Source of the DNA: Podarcis raffonei
Taxonomy: Eukaryota > Chordata > Lepidosauria > Squamata > Lacertidae
Assembly: GCF_027172205.1 (NCBI RefSeq)
Contig: NC_070614.1
Coordinates: forward strand, 42,151,001-42,215,000
Direction of reading: 5' to 3'
Length of the DNA: 64,000 nt
Shown: piece after piece, positions 20,689 to 31,109 of the stretch
Layout of the letters: each line of letters begins with the position of its first letter
Numbering within the stretch: the stretch's first letter is position 1
Notes under the pieces: generated by a model
The model's input: the letters and a program-made list of their open reading frames with translations, nothing else
Told to the model about the DNA's origin: nothing
Databases searched by the model: none
Program-made: the position numbers and the translations under genes

Positions 20689-23600
20689 CTGAGGGGAAAA
20701 TAAAGCGGGGGGTTGAGAAGTTAGAGCAGGGGCAGAAAATAATTTTCAGCCAGAGGGCCGCAACTGCATCTGGGCAGAGTTCTGAGGGCCGCATTGAGAG
20801 GCCTGAGGGCCGTGTACGGCTCCCAGGCCTGAAGTTCTCCACCCCTGAGTTGGAGCGAAAAAACTCAGGGGTCTTGCATCAGAGGCGGGCACCCAGTGGC
20901 CCTCCTGATGTTATTGGATTCCAGCTCCCATCAGACCCCTGGCAGGTTGGTCAGGGATGATGGGAACTGTAGTCCAACAACACCTGGGGGGATTTAAATA
21001 TGTGGGTGCATTAGGTCATGCCAGTGCACCCCAACTTGCGCTCTGCACAGCCCCACCCCAGAGAGGGCTTTCCCCCACCATTTGCTGCAGCTCCAAGTAA
21101 AACTGCACCTGCTTAATTGCTGTCTGTTTCATGGGTAAGGGGGTCACAAAAATGGTTGCCCACGGCAAACACAAATATAGGCTCTGCTACCCCATGTTAG
21201 AGGCAGCCAACAGCATGGGGTGGCCGAGAATGCCTCCTTTCAAAATGGCACAACGTACATCTCCCCCCCCCCGCCCACAAAAAGCCCCCTTCGCTCTGCC
21301 CCCAACTGACCCACGGCGTCAGCGCCCAGGCGCTGAAGGAAGCGGCATTCGGCGATGGTCTCGTAGTTGGGACCCCCTAAGGCGCAATAGACTCCCTCGC
21401 GCACCGACCCGGAGCAGCCCATCTCCGACGCGACCGTGTGGGCCAGTTTCCTCAGGTCTTCGTTGTAGGCATCCGACATGGCCGGGAAACGTACCCCAAA
21501 CCTGTGGATGAGGGGAGGGAGGAGAAGGAACATTAAAAAAATAACTAGAGCCTGCTGGATCAAGCCAATGGCCCATCTAGTCCACCATCTTCTTGTCACA
21601 GCGGCCAACCACTGTGCGCAGCAGCCGGGGACTGAGCCTAGACTCTCCTGCACACAAAGCATGAGCTCTACACATTGGGCTATGCTGCCTCCCAAACAGC
21701 CTGACTTATTGTGAACGGGAGCAGCACTGGGCGAGTTAAAAACCCATCCTCTGGGAGGGAAGCTCAAACAGATGGACTTGGAGGACCACCCCCCCCATGT
21801 TGCTATGAAGGGAAGGGTGGGCAATCTGCAAGGCTCCAGATATTGCTGGACTTCAGCTCCCATGATCCCTGGCCATGGGGCATGCTGGTTGGAGGCTGCT
21901 GGGAGTTGGAGTCCAGCAGCATTGGGAGGCTCTCAAGTTCTCCACAACCACCATAATAGAGGAAAAGGGAGCCTCTAGAGCAGTTTTTCCCAACCTTGGG
22001 TCTTTGGAATACAACTCCCATCATCCCTAGCTAGCAAGACCAGTGTCAGGAATGATGGGAATTGTAATCCGAAATCAGCTAGAGACCCAACGTTGGGAAA
22101 CACTGCTCTAGAGTCTACTGGGGCCAACCTCACAGAGGAAGGACGAGAGCCCCACCTTACCTGTCGTCATTAGGCCCCACCAGGGGGTTCTGCCCAGCAA
22201 AGCCCGGCATGTTGATGTGGTCGCGGATCACCATGATGTCCCCCACTTTGTATTCGGGGTTGAGCCCCCCAGCCGCGTTGGTGACAATGAGGGTCTCAAC
22301 GCCGAGCAGACGGAAGATCCGGACCGGGAAGGTCACCTGGGAGGGAGGGACAGAAGCAGCACTCAGGAGAGGTAGAAGGGCGCTTTGGGACCAACCATGG
22401 CTGGTGCCCATTGGGGCCCATATAGTAGGTGGAGCCGGAGTCAGTGACGGTGGGGACCAACAAATTCTAGCAACTTATGTACGGTCTTCAATATAGACAC
22501 AGACTTTCTTTGGATAAATGTGATATTTGGAACAACTTTACACAGAATATATAAATATATTTGTACTAGGATAATTATACATATCTGTATACTAATGTAT
22601 GGAAATGGTATTGAGTATTTTTCTTTTATTTCTATTTTCATTCACGCTTTTATTTATCATTCTTTCTTTTTATAAATGAAATTCTAATAAAGCATTAATA
22701 CACACACACACACACAAATTATAGCTTCATCCGCATCCTCCTCTCCGCTGAGTTCCTCAAGCAAAATACTGTGATGTCAGGGGAAGACGCTGGCAGGCAG
22801 TGCCAGCCCTCCTGTGTTCAATGCAATTCTCACACAACAGCCCTGCAAGGCGGGCTAGGATGAGGCCATCACTGGCTCAAAGTCACCCAGCTGAGCGGGG
22901 ATTTGAAATCGGACCTTATGCCCAGTCCTAAGCCAAAACTCTTCCCCTTCAGCTCTCAGGTCCCCTTGCACTCTGCACATGCCCAAGGAACCATGAAAAT
23001 TGATGAGGCTAAATTTTGTGGAACCGTCTTCACCCATCATCCCAGATGTGTTGGGCCAGTAAAGACGCAGAGGACCTTTGCATAGGCTCAGAGGCACTAT
23101 CTTCTTTATCATTGTCCGTTACTATTCACCATCCCGCTCCTGAAATTGTAATCAGCTGGACACATCTCGAGTTTCAAAAGGTTTGCAGCTCTGTGGAGCG
23201 ACTCACCTTCCAGAGCGGGTACCCTTCGTACATGTGGAAGCGGCCTTGCATCACCACACTTGGAGTTCCACTGAGGCTCCCAAACACCAACCTTCCGGCA
23301 TGGCCGACAACTGGAATGAGGCAAGCAAAGTGTTAAAGGACTCGCTGCTGCCCCCTATTGGCCACTGGGCTGTACAGTAGCGCCTCCCAGCTGCGGCTTA
23401 CTAGCCCCCCCTAGTGGCTGCCATACAGTTTATCCAACCCCATCCCTGGTTCCTCCATCACCGGTTCAGTGGGTTTTTTACCTGTGCTCTCAGGGAAGTT
23501 GGGAATTTTGCCATACTCAAAGGCCACTTGGTCCTTCAGGAGGTCAGCCAGCCCTCCGAGGCCCGAGCCGCAGATGATGGCGACCCTGGGCCGGAGCTTG

Positions 23601-26600
23601 GTGTGGGACAGCAGCCAGTCGGCCGTCCGCTTGCAATCTTCGTACGTGTACCTGAGAAAAAGAGATGAACATATACACATGGTTGGCAGGGCTGGGGTTT
23701 GCAGGGCAGACTTCATGCCACTAGGGGGCAGCAACCAAACACACACACCAAGTGAGAAACAGATTAATCCTGAAGCTTGGCCAAGTACAAACATCAGCCA
23801 TGCAGCTCACCGGGTCACCTTGGACCAGTCACTAACTCTCAGTCTGCCCTACCTTTGCAGGGTTGCTGTGAGGATAAGGTGGGATGGGTCAGGAGCGAAA
23901 GGATGTACACGCTGCACTAAGCTCTTGGGGGGAAAGCAGGGCCGGATTTAGGTTTGATGAGGCCCTAAGCTACTGAAGGTAATGGGGCCCTTGATATGTC
24001 CAGCTGTCCTTAGCCAACAACAAATTGTCGCTGTTTTTTGTGTTGAATATATGCTATAAGGTAATTTATGGACCTAATAGGTATCTAAAGCCATTTGCAC
24101 ATAACAAAATAGGAGCCTACACAACACAAAACACTGTTGCTGTATATAGGTTTTATTTTGTTTTTTATCTTATATTTTGGAAATGTACATCCAGGTGTTT
24201 TCTCCTTTAATTTTTTTTGGGGGCCCCCTAAGCTATAGCTTGTTTCGCTTATACGTAAATCTGGCACTGTGGAGGGAGGAGATAAAGTGAAGTAAAATAA
24301 ATTAACTGGTGCCCCCTTCAAAACTATTCCTTTTCCATGGGAGAAACACAAACCAAACCATTCCTATTGTTAATTATTAATCTGCATTTGCATTAATTCA
24401 TAATCCATTTGCATACTGCATGCTTGAGGCACCTCGCCTACACAACTCTAGGAATCCTTCCAATAGAAGGTAGAGCAATATTTATCACCACATACAAAAC
24501 ACCTGGAGGGCACCAAGTTGGGCATGGCTGCAGACCAAAAAAATTTTATGGATTGACATACTATGTTTACATCCCATCCTTCCTCAGAGGAGGACAGAAT
24601 GCCACAACTGGCCAGAAAGATAGATAGATCCAGTGGCGTAGCGTGGGTTGTCAGCACCCGGGGCAAGGCAAGTAATTTGCGCCCCCTAACCCGTGGATTT
24701 TAGTAGGGGCAGAGAGCTGCGAATGCAAGCGCGTGCCCCCAGATGTTGCGCCCAGCCCCCCCTGCACCCCGCACGCTACGCCACTGGATAGATCACACAC
24801 ATACTGCACAACAGCCCTGTGGGGTAGGCTATGCTGAGAAAATATCAACTTGGGTCTCCCCAGCCCTCCTCATCCAAAAGTCGTAACCGCTACAGTGGTA
24901 CCTTGAGTTACAAACGCTTCAGGTTACAAATTTCGCTAACCTGGAAGAGTAACTTTGAGTTGAGAACTTTGCCCCAGGATGAGAACAGAAATCGTGTGCC
25001 GGCAGCGCAGCAGCAGCAAGAGGCCCCATTAGCGAAAGAACACCTCTAGTTAAGAACAGTTTTGGGTTAAGAACTCCAGAACGAATTAAGTTCATAACTA
25101 GAGGTACCACTGTACATTGTTCCAGCTCTCGTATTGGTGTGAGATTTGAACTTGAAACACCGTGGCTCCCAGTTCCAGCCACCAGGCCACCTTGGCTTTC
25201 AAAAATGAAAAACGCTGTTGATCAATTTACTTGCAAGTTTACCTTTTCCTTTCAGATATCCTTTTCACAAAGTTTTCTACGACTGTCCTCCCAAACTCCA
25301 TTTCAAAAAAAACCAAACAACTCTCAAGAATGCCCAGTGCTTCTATAATTCCTCGTGTTCCCATTGTGAATTTGGCGAATTTGGTGGCGCCCTTGGCAAT
25401 ACCCACCAAATAGTCCCCACTTTTGGGAGAATATACAGTTCCTTCCTCTGATCCAAATGCAGATCTTGGGCTGCCATACCATAATCTAAAGGGAGTTCCA
25501 TTTTAGCTGGCAGTGCCAGCCTCTTCCAAATATGCCAATGAAACTCCACGCAAATCACATCTTCCTACGCCAACGCCCTTCCCCTCAGGCCATTCCTGCA
25601 AATTAAGCTGCGCCACAATTGCTTTGAAAAAATTCCAGTTGGCGAACCGGACAGGTTGCAATTTCCTTTGTAGCTTTCCATTGTAGGAGACAACCTGCAA
25701 ACAGAACTCTCCGAAGATAAACCTTCCCTGAATTTTAACCTCCGGGGGAACATTTTGGCTGCATCGGCTGATGTTTCCCAGGGGTAAGTGGGGCTGTGTG
25801 CTTGTGACACCCCAATTCTCAGCAGAGAACCTGTGGACCTCACTGCCCGATGGTCAAGCTAGCTGGAGTTGATGGAAGCTGAAGACCAACAATTTCTGGA
25901 GGGCCACAGGTTCAAATCTGTCCCAGTCACACAGACAACACTTTGGGCACCCTCTTCAGAGCAGTTACATCCTTTTGCAGCAAAAAAAACCCCTTGTGGC
26001 ACCCAGTGGCGTAGCGTGGGTTGTCAGCACCCGGGGCAAGGCAAGTAATTTGCACCCCCTAACCCATGGATTTGCGCCCCCTAACCCTAACCCCCAGATG
26101 TTGCGCCCGCTGCGACCGGCCCCCCCTGCACCCCCCACGCTAAGCCACTGGTGGCACCTTACAGACTAACCATTTTAATTATGGCATAAGATTTGAGGAC
26201 CACAGTTCCGAATCATTGATTTTCCCTTCTAGGGATCCTGAACATCTGCATAAGAAAAGTGAACTTCCATGCCTTTCTGTGTGCATACAGGATGGAAATC
26301 ACCTGTGGTGATGGAAAAGGTCTGTGCCGGTACATTAGTCCCTTCTCCACAACACTGGAAACATACTAGGATTCTCTCTGGGCCCAGTCCTGGCAACCTG
26401 AGCCTAAGGCCAAGGGAAGAGACATAGGTTTCTACCTCCAGCCCCTGGAAGCTGGGCCAGAAAGCCACTTAAACAGAACCCAAAATGAGGAAAGACCCTC
26501 TTGAAACCTACAAGGGTTGTGGAGCTGTATCAAAGGACCAGGGAGCCTGGGCGAAAGGGTTCAAAGACAAGTGAAAATCCACGTGCCTCGCTCCTTGACG

Positions 26601-26915
26601 TCACCTCCTAATCTGCTTGCTTAAACCTATTTAAATGCCTTTTTGGTGCTGGCAGGACTTCTCAGCACCACCCGCCAAGCCTCAGGACAAAGCTGCAGCA
26701 AGAACACACACAGCTGCTTCAGAAGAACGGTGTCTCCAGGGAGAGATGCCGAGGCGGGGCGGAAAATAAGATCCTTGGGCCAGAAAATGCAATAAATAAA
26801 TAAATATAATACATACCACCTATCAAACTAAAAATGGCAGGTGCCCCACTCACTTTTCACTGTAAGCTTCAACACTCTTTTGGGAAATCTGCATCCCCAA
26901 CTCGTAGGATGCCAT
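20471..26915 (-). CDS. PNP: Purine nucleoside phosphorylase, complete (six exons)
   Basis: PNP is a cytosolic trimeric enzyme of purine salvage that splits (deoxy)inosine and (deoxy)guanosine with phosphate to base and ribose-1-phosphate. Minus-strand coding exons are 26915-26854, 23651-23482, 23310-23207, 22336-22161, 21501-21311 and 20688-20471 (62, 170, 104, 176, 191 and 218 nt). All introns are GT-AG and in phase, and the total encodes 306 residues plus TAG. With a +17 offset it aligns to the 289-residue human protein without internal gaps. Conserved active-site residues by that offset are S50 (human S33, in CGSGLGG), H81 (H64), R101 and H103 (R84, H86 in GRFHMYEGY), Y105, Y209, E218 (E201), M236, N260 (N243) and H274 (H257). 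Human F200 is Tyr here ([11 protein letters not shown]). The N-terminus is about 17 residues longer than in human. Divergent PIP4P1 and the nearby tRNA cluster support orthology. A vertebrate PNP paralogue is a weaker alternative. Confidence 0.95.
20719..20855. mobile_element. Short hAT-type element in PNP intron 5
   Basis: The element 20727-20847 starts CAGGGGCAGAAAAT and ends TTCTCCACCCCTG. Flanks AGTTAGAG and AGTTGGAG are an 8-bp TSD with one mismatch. The body repeats GAGGGCCGC three times. Confidence 0.75.
20880..20990. repeat. Foldback MITE copy in PNP intron 5
   Basis: ATTCCAGCTCCCATCAGACC faces GATGATGGGAACTGTAGTCC. Confidence 0.6.
21311..21501 (-). CDS. PNP: PNP exon 5
   Basis: Encodes [17 protein letters not shown], then [18 protein letters not shown] and LQRLGADAV. 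Contains the purine-site residues Y209, Y217 (Phe in human) and E218. Acceptor CATCCACAG, donor GTCAGT. Confidence 0.95.
21825..21950. repeat. Foldback MITE copy in PNP intron 4
   Basis: GGACTTCAGCTCCCATGATC faces GCTGGGAGTTGGAGTCCAGC, flanked by GGCTCCAGATA and the matching right arm. Confidence 0.65.
21973..22113. mobile_element. hAT MITE with 8-bp TSD in PNP intron 4
   Basis: The element 21981-22105 (125 bp) starts CAGTTTTTCCCAACCTTGGG and ends CCAACGTTGGGAAACACTG, with the perfect TSD CTCTAGAG (itself a palindrome). Confidence 0.93.
22161..22336 (-). CDS. PNP: PNP exon 4
   Basis: Encodes [20 protein letters not shown], then AAGGLNP (A133 in human-numbered A116 position), [16 protein letters not shown] and [11 protein letters not shown]. 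Acceptor CTCCCAG, donor GTAAGG. Confidence 0.95.
22690..22925 (-). repeat. CA run and SINE fragment in PNP intron 3
   Basis: A short (CA)n lies at 22700-22717. Positions 22830-22920 on the minus strand resemble the tRNA-SINE body (GGGTGACTTTGAGCCAGTGA). Confidence 0.5.
23207..23310 (-). CDS. PNP: PNP exon 3
   Basis: Encodes [11 protein letters not shown] through [15 protein letters not shown], with the catalytic H81 loop and the R101/H103 phosphate ligands. The family-typical VPGHAG reads VVGHAG here. Donor GTGAGT. Confidence 0.95.
23482..23651 (-). CDS. PNP: PNP exon 2
   Basis: Acceptor TTTCTCAG and donor GTAAAA. Encodes [18 protein letters not shown] through the phosphate-binding CGSGLGG loop to IPNFPEST. 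Confidence 0.95.
23795..23900 (+). repeat. SINE fragment in PNP intron 1
   Basis: CAGCTCACCGGGTCACCTTG, CTCTCAGTCTGCCCTACC and GTTGCTGTGAGGATAAGG make up the same SINE body as on the minus strand at 9933. Confidence 0.65.
24623..24794. mobile_element. hAT MITE, family CAGTGGCGTAGCGTG, copy 2 (PNP intron 1)
   Basis: The element 24631-24786 (156 bp) has perfect terminal repeats CAGTGGCGTAGCGTG and CACGCTACGCCACTG and the perfect TSD GATAGATC. Confidence 0.96.
24891..25114. mobile_element. Tigger-like MITE (PNP intron 1)
   Basis: The element 24893-25112 starts CAGTGGTACCTTGAGTTACA and ends AACTAGAGGTACCACTG, with TA on both sides as for Tc1/mariner. Confidence 0.92.
25996..26158. mobile_element. 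hAT MITE, family CAGTGGCGTAGCGTG, copy 3 (PNP intron 1)
   Basis: The element 26004-26150 has the same ends as the copies at 7487 and 24631, with one change in the right repeat (TAAGCCACTG), and the perfect TSD GTGGCACC. Confidence 0.95.
26854..26915 (-). CDS. PNP: PNP exon 1 (coding part)
   Basis: ATG at 26915-26913 sits in a good Kozak context (AAGATGG). It encodes [20 protein letters not shown] plus two bases and ends at a strong donor GTGAGT. The phase (2) is the same as at the human exon 1/2 junction and joins exactly to exon 2 to give SEK-YTYEDC. The residues themselves are not conserved with human MENG, so this exon rests on splice phase and context. Another ATG 10 nt upstream is out of frame. 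Confidence 0.7.
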
Positions 26916-27350
26916 CTTGTTGCCATTTTAAGGGTTCACCCCCCAATTAAAAACCTTTAACAGGGTACAACAGCGAAGAGAGAGACAGAGAGAGGAGACA
27001 AGGTGACTGATTCTTTGAGCATCGTATGAAAGGACTAAGCAAACAAAAAGGTTTCTCTTAACAACTCCCAGCGCCAGACTTGCCCGAGGACACTGTTACG
27101 CCTTTTATACAGCAATATGTTTTTCTGTCTGCTCAGCGGGTTAATACACTATTTGGGCAGAAACACTTCGCAGGCTGGCAAGCTGCCTTCCGTGGCTATC
27201 CTCTGGCTTCTCCCGAGATCTCGTATAAATCTTTCACCCTCCGCAGACGCCCAATAAAGTGGGAAGCCTAAGGGATGGCAGAATATCCTTTCTCTGAAGA
27301 GGCAGGCTTCCATGGAGCTTCTGTCAAAGACTAACTGCGTCATCATCTAC
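26916..27350 (-). promoter_or_regulatory. PNP: Probable PNP 5' UTR and promoter
   Basis: Inferred only from its position upstream of the PNP start. It is not CpG-rich and shows no clear TATA box at a sensible distance. A GA-rich tract lies at 26975-26998 (plus strand). Confidence 0.35.
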
Positions 27351-28055
27351 GCACACAATGGTGCTGCTCATTTATGAACCAGTTTTGTTTTGTTTGTTTT
27401 TAAAGGCACACATTGGCCCCAGTGCAGATCTTGGAAAGACTCTGCTTCTTTCTTCCACCTGTGTATTTACTGTTTCTATGTAACTGAAGTTTTCCCTTCA
27501 CATCATCCTATGAGGCACCATCAAGGCAGGTGAGGGGCATCTCGCAGCACAGGCAGCCATCCTCCTAAGGGTGCGGAAGGAGAATCCCACAGGCAAGAGA
27601 GATCCTTGCACAGGGCGCCTCTGAAATTTGAAAGACCAAAGTCACTTCTCCGAAAAGGACCAGCAAGCTTTGTCTCCTCTTCTCTTCTCCTCAAAGTCTC
27701 TCTGCTCTGGGTGGTCATTGCAAGAATGCTGGTCATTAAGAAACAGTGCCTGGAGTTTTTGGTTTCTTCCTTTTTCCTCCCCAACCCTTTTTGTGTCAGG
27801 TCTCAGGTTGTATCTGCAGATAACTCAAGAGCACCACTCCTCTAACGGCTAAACACACTCAAAATATTTTATTTTGTTGCCTCTTATTACCTGCTATATA
27901 TATATTCCTATTCCTTTTTCACAGCAAATGATATTCTCACCCAAACCACAGCCAAAACTTCCCACTGACACTCAGCAAAGAAAAGCCTGTACTTGAGGCC
28001 TAATGAACCGTAATGATAATTTATTTGTTTTTTTAATTATCTGGGGCCCCATCTG
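27351..28055. other. No gene recognised
   Basis: Intergenic between PNP and PIP4P1. Only short unconserved open frames. Confidence 0.4.
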
Positions 28056-28058
28056 CAC

Positions 28059-28299
28059 TACAGTGGTACCTCAGGTTACATACGCTTCAGGTTACATATG
28101 CTTCAGGTTACAGAAATAACTCTTTCTCTAACCCAGAAATAGTACCTCGGGTTAAGAACTTCAGGATGAGAACAGAAATCGTGCTCCAGGGGTGCAGCGG
28201 CAGCAAGAGGCCCCATTAGCTAAAGTGGTGCTTCAGGTTAAGAACAGTTTCAGGTTAAGAACGGACCTCCGGAACGAATTAACCTGAGGTACCACTGTG
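28059..28299. mobile_element. Tigger-like MITE
   Basis: The element 28061-28297 starts CAGTGGTACCTCAGGTTACA and ends TTAACCTGAGGTACCACTG. The left flank is TA, the right flank has drifted to TG. Near the left end the GCTTCAGGTTACATA unit is duplicated. Confidence 0.9.
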
Positions 28300-28440
28300 C
28301 ACATTTAAAGTAGCGTCGCACCACTTTGCATAGTCATGGATCCCACCAAAATAATCCTGGGAACTGTAGTTTGCAAAGGGTGCTGAGAGCTGTTAGAAGA
28401 TCCCTTGTTCTTCTCAGAGAGAGACAATTCCCAGAGTTCC
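28300..28440. repeat. Second foldback repeat family copy, partial
   Basis: CACATTTAAAGTAGCG, then ATAATCCTGGGAACTGTAG, AAGGGTGCTGAGAGCTG and CAATTCCCAGAGTTCCCTGG. Confidence 0.55.
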
Positions 28441-29090
28441 CTGGGAAGAAGGTTTGGCTGCTAAACCACGCTGGGGAAGGAAGGACCCAGGAATCCTGCC
28501 TGCCTGATCCAAAACCTGGAATCCTCAGCATTCCCGAGGCATCTCAAGCAAGAAGCAGGTTCAGGCTGGGACACAACCCCAAAACAGACGGGAGTTCTCC
28601 AAACAAGATTTCATCAGGCAAGGTCAGACACAGGCCACATTCCCGGGCAGATTTCTCAGGAGAACTCTCCTCCCCGGCATGTTCCTTCTCGCTACTATTA
28701 AAGGCACAGAAACCAGACAGAAAAATTGGCAACCCAACAGAACATCTGTGGCAGGGGCTCCTGGAAGACACACTGAGTGTGTGGTGAAGGGACAATGACT
28801 AAGTGTGGGTCAGAGATATTTCCCCCCTTCTTTATAATTTAATATGAACAATGCGTCCCAGGAGGCCACAATGATGCTCTGCCCGTGGTGAAAAACAGAT
28901 CTTCTCGCATGTTCCTGCAAAGCCGCATGGGATTTAGGGGCCATCTAAGCTGCTCTGTACACACATATCCATTTCGATGTATTCAAACAGGGTTTAAATT
29001 ACAAGCCGGCCTTATTGTCCCACTTAGAAAGCCAAGCAGCACAGGAACACCTGCCTCATACAGTGACATTTAGCCCCAAAATAAGCAGAA
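28441..29090. other. No gene recognised
   Basis: The open frames here (for example 28326-28787 on the plus strand) begin inside repeat sequence and show no motif. Confidence 0.4.
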
Positions 29091-29098
29091 CTGAACCC

Positions 29099-29109
29099 TG
29101 ATAATAATG

Positions 29110-29147
<38 letters not shown>

Positions 29148-29220
29148 TTATTATTTATACCCCACCCATCTGGCTGAGTTTCCCCAGCCACTCTGGGTGA
29201 TCCACACACACACAGCAAAA
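29099..29220 (-). repeat. SINE 3' end with (TAA)n tail
   Basis: The minus strand reads AGTGGCTGGGGAAACTCAGC, then GATGGGTGGGGTATAAATAA, then (ATT)n, a standard squamate retroposon end. The (AAT)n run at 29099-29148 is its tail. Confidence 0.75.
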
Positions 29221-29254
29221 TAAGACTATTGAGGATGGGCCAAACCATTTTAGG

Positions 29255-29480
29255 TCACACCGTATATTTCAACCACATTTATAGCAATTTAACAGTCACG
29301 GTTTCCCCCAAAGAAACCTGGGAGCTGTAGTTTAACCCCTCACGGAGCCTTAACCCCTCACGGAGTTTAACCCCTCACGGAGCCTTAACCCAGCAGCCTT
29401 AACGAAATACAATTCCCAGGATCCTTTGAGGGGGAGCTATGACTGTTAAAGTGGTACGATAGTGTTTTAAATGTACGGTG
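29255..29480. repeat. Foldback repeat with internal minisatellite
   Basis: Arms with AAGAAACCTGGGAGCTGTAG and CAATTCCCAGGATCC belong to the second foldback family. Between them the unit TTAACCCCTCACGGAG is present three times in tandem (about 29332-29387), seemingly by slippage within this copy. Confidence 0.65.
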
Positions 29481-29484
29481 TGGC

Positions 29485-30685
29485 CTTGGACTGCAGGTGA
29501 CACCTGATGAGAGGGGCAGAGCTAGACCCTTTATTTGTAGAAAGTGTCCCCCCACCCTTTTAACCTTTCAGGGAACAGCTTCTGTAATTCCGGGAATGTC
29601 CCAGGAAAACCAGGACCCTTCAGGGGTATGCCATTCTTCCATCTGATTCTCCTGTATTATTTAGATGGGCTCCCTTTCTTCTCCTCTGGAGTTGGCTGGT
29701 GGAGTTGCATGAAAGGAGCCCAATCTGAATGGACTCCACTTGCAGAAAGTCACGTAGAACCATTGTCAGGGACACCCAAAGGGTGTCATCCAAGTCCAAC
29801 CCACTGCTGTGGAGGAATCACAGCTAGAGAATCCCTGGCGGGCAGCCACCCAAAAACCTCCAGCGAAGGAAAAGTCCAGCACCTTCAACTCAGCTGACTC
29901 ATAGGTTTGTACAGTAACAACAACAATGACAAGCCCTTCTCGGCAATCAGAAACGGAAAAGTGATTTGCAGCACGGCTTTCATGTAGAAACCTGGGGAAG
30001 GAGGAGTGCAACAGGAAGTGATTGCCAACCGCGGGTTACGTTTTCCCCACCGCTCTCATGTCTGTCCCCAACACAGTCATAAACAGTTCTCGAAAAGGAT
30101 GTCTGCAATGTTTTCACGATACATCACGTACAGGAGCAGCGCTGGGCTTTTGCAAAAGGAAATCCGGTGGGCCGGGGTGTAGCGGGGGCAAAGTTGTGCT
30201 CATCATGTCTTGCTACTGACGTCTTCCCCCTGCTAAGGGCAGAACATTTTCCCACCCGTTTAAACAGCTGACACACCACAGAGTATTGGGGGGCGGGGAG
30301 AGACTTGTGCCGGGAACCTGTAAAGATCCTGTGTGTGTGTTGGTTCCACCCTCCTTGTCATTTCGGCTTACAAACTGACCGGTGGGAGGAGAACAAGAAA
30401 GTCTGTACTGTCCTTGTACCTTTCAGGGCAGTTTGATCTGCAGAGAAATCAGCACCGGACATATTTCAGGGCAGGGAGCTAAGCATTATCACCTGCTTAG
30501 GATCTGCCACACTGTGAAAGGGAGAAGATCACAGGCAGATTAAAAAAAAAATAGTTGTTGACAAACTGTGAGGCTGCAACACATCTGAGGCAGAGGTGTC
30601 TCAGGAGAGGAAAAACCTTCATCTGCTTTGTGTTGCTTGGGAACATAGGACGGAAGTTGTGTTACACTGAGTCTAGACTCTTGCT
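29485..30685. other. No gene recognised
   Basis: Intergenic, with no repeat or exon that I can support. Confidence 0.4.
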
Positions 30686-30687
30686 CC

Positions 30688-31109
30688 ATCTAGTTCACGG
30701 GTGTCAAACACAAGGCCCGCGGGCCGAATCCGGCCCGCCAGACCTCGTCATGTGGCCCGTGTAGCCGCCGCCGGCCGCCAGTCTTCACCTTTTATACTCG
30801 CTTTTTTTTTTTTTGACACAAGAAAGCCGCCTCTTCAGCGCATGCGCGGCAGCCTACAAGCCAGAGAATGTCTGCCCTCTAGCAGCGCCGGCCGTTCTAC
30901 ACAGGAAACCTCCACTTTACATGCATTCAGGAAACCTCCACTTGTTTTTATATTGAGCGCATGCCATCCTGTGATGTGACAGATCCAACAGCTGCCTGAA
31001 CCCTTCTCTCCTGTACTGTAAGTCCTACAGATACAACCGGCCCTTTGAGGGTGACCAAACTGCTGATGCGGCCCCCAATGAATTTGAGTTAGACACCCCT
31101 GATCTAGTT
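30688..31109. mobile_element. hAT-type non-autonomous element, 406 bp, 8-bp TSD
   Basis: The element 30696-31101 starts CACGGGTGTCAAACACAAGG and ends GAGTTAGACACCCCTG. The TSD ATCTAGTT is perfect. It is the longest hAT copy here and lacks any transposase-like frame. Confidence 0.92.

Noticed and set aside
23411-23481. PNP reading frame running on past exon 2
   Set aside because: It crosses a GT donor into intron sequence; human homology stops exactly at the splice site.
26083-26097. Telomere-like CCCTAACCCTAACCCC
   Set aside because: Only two units, lying inside the third CAGTGGCGTAGCGTG MITE where the parent sequence already reads CCCCCTAACCC.
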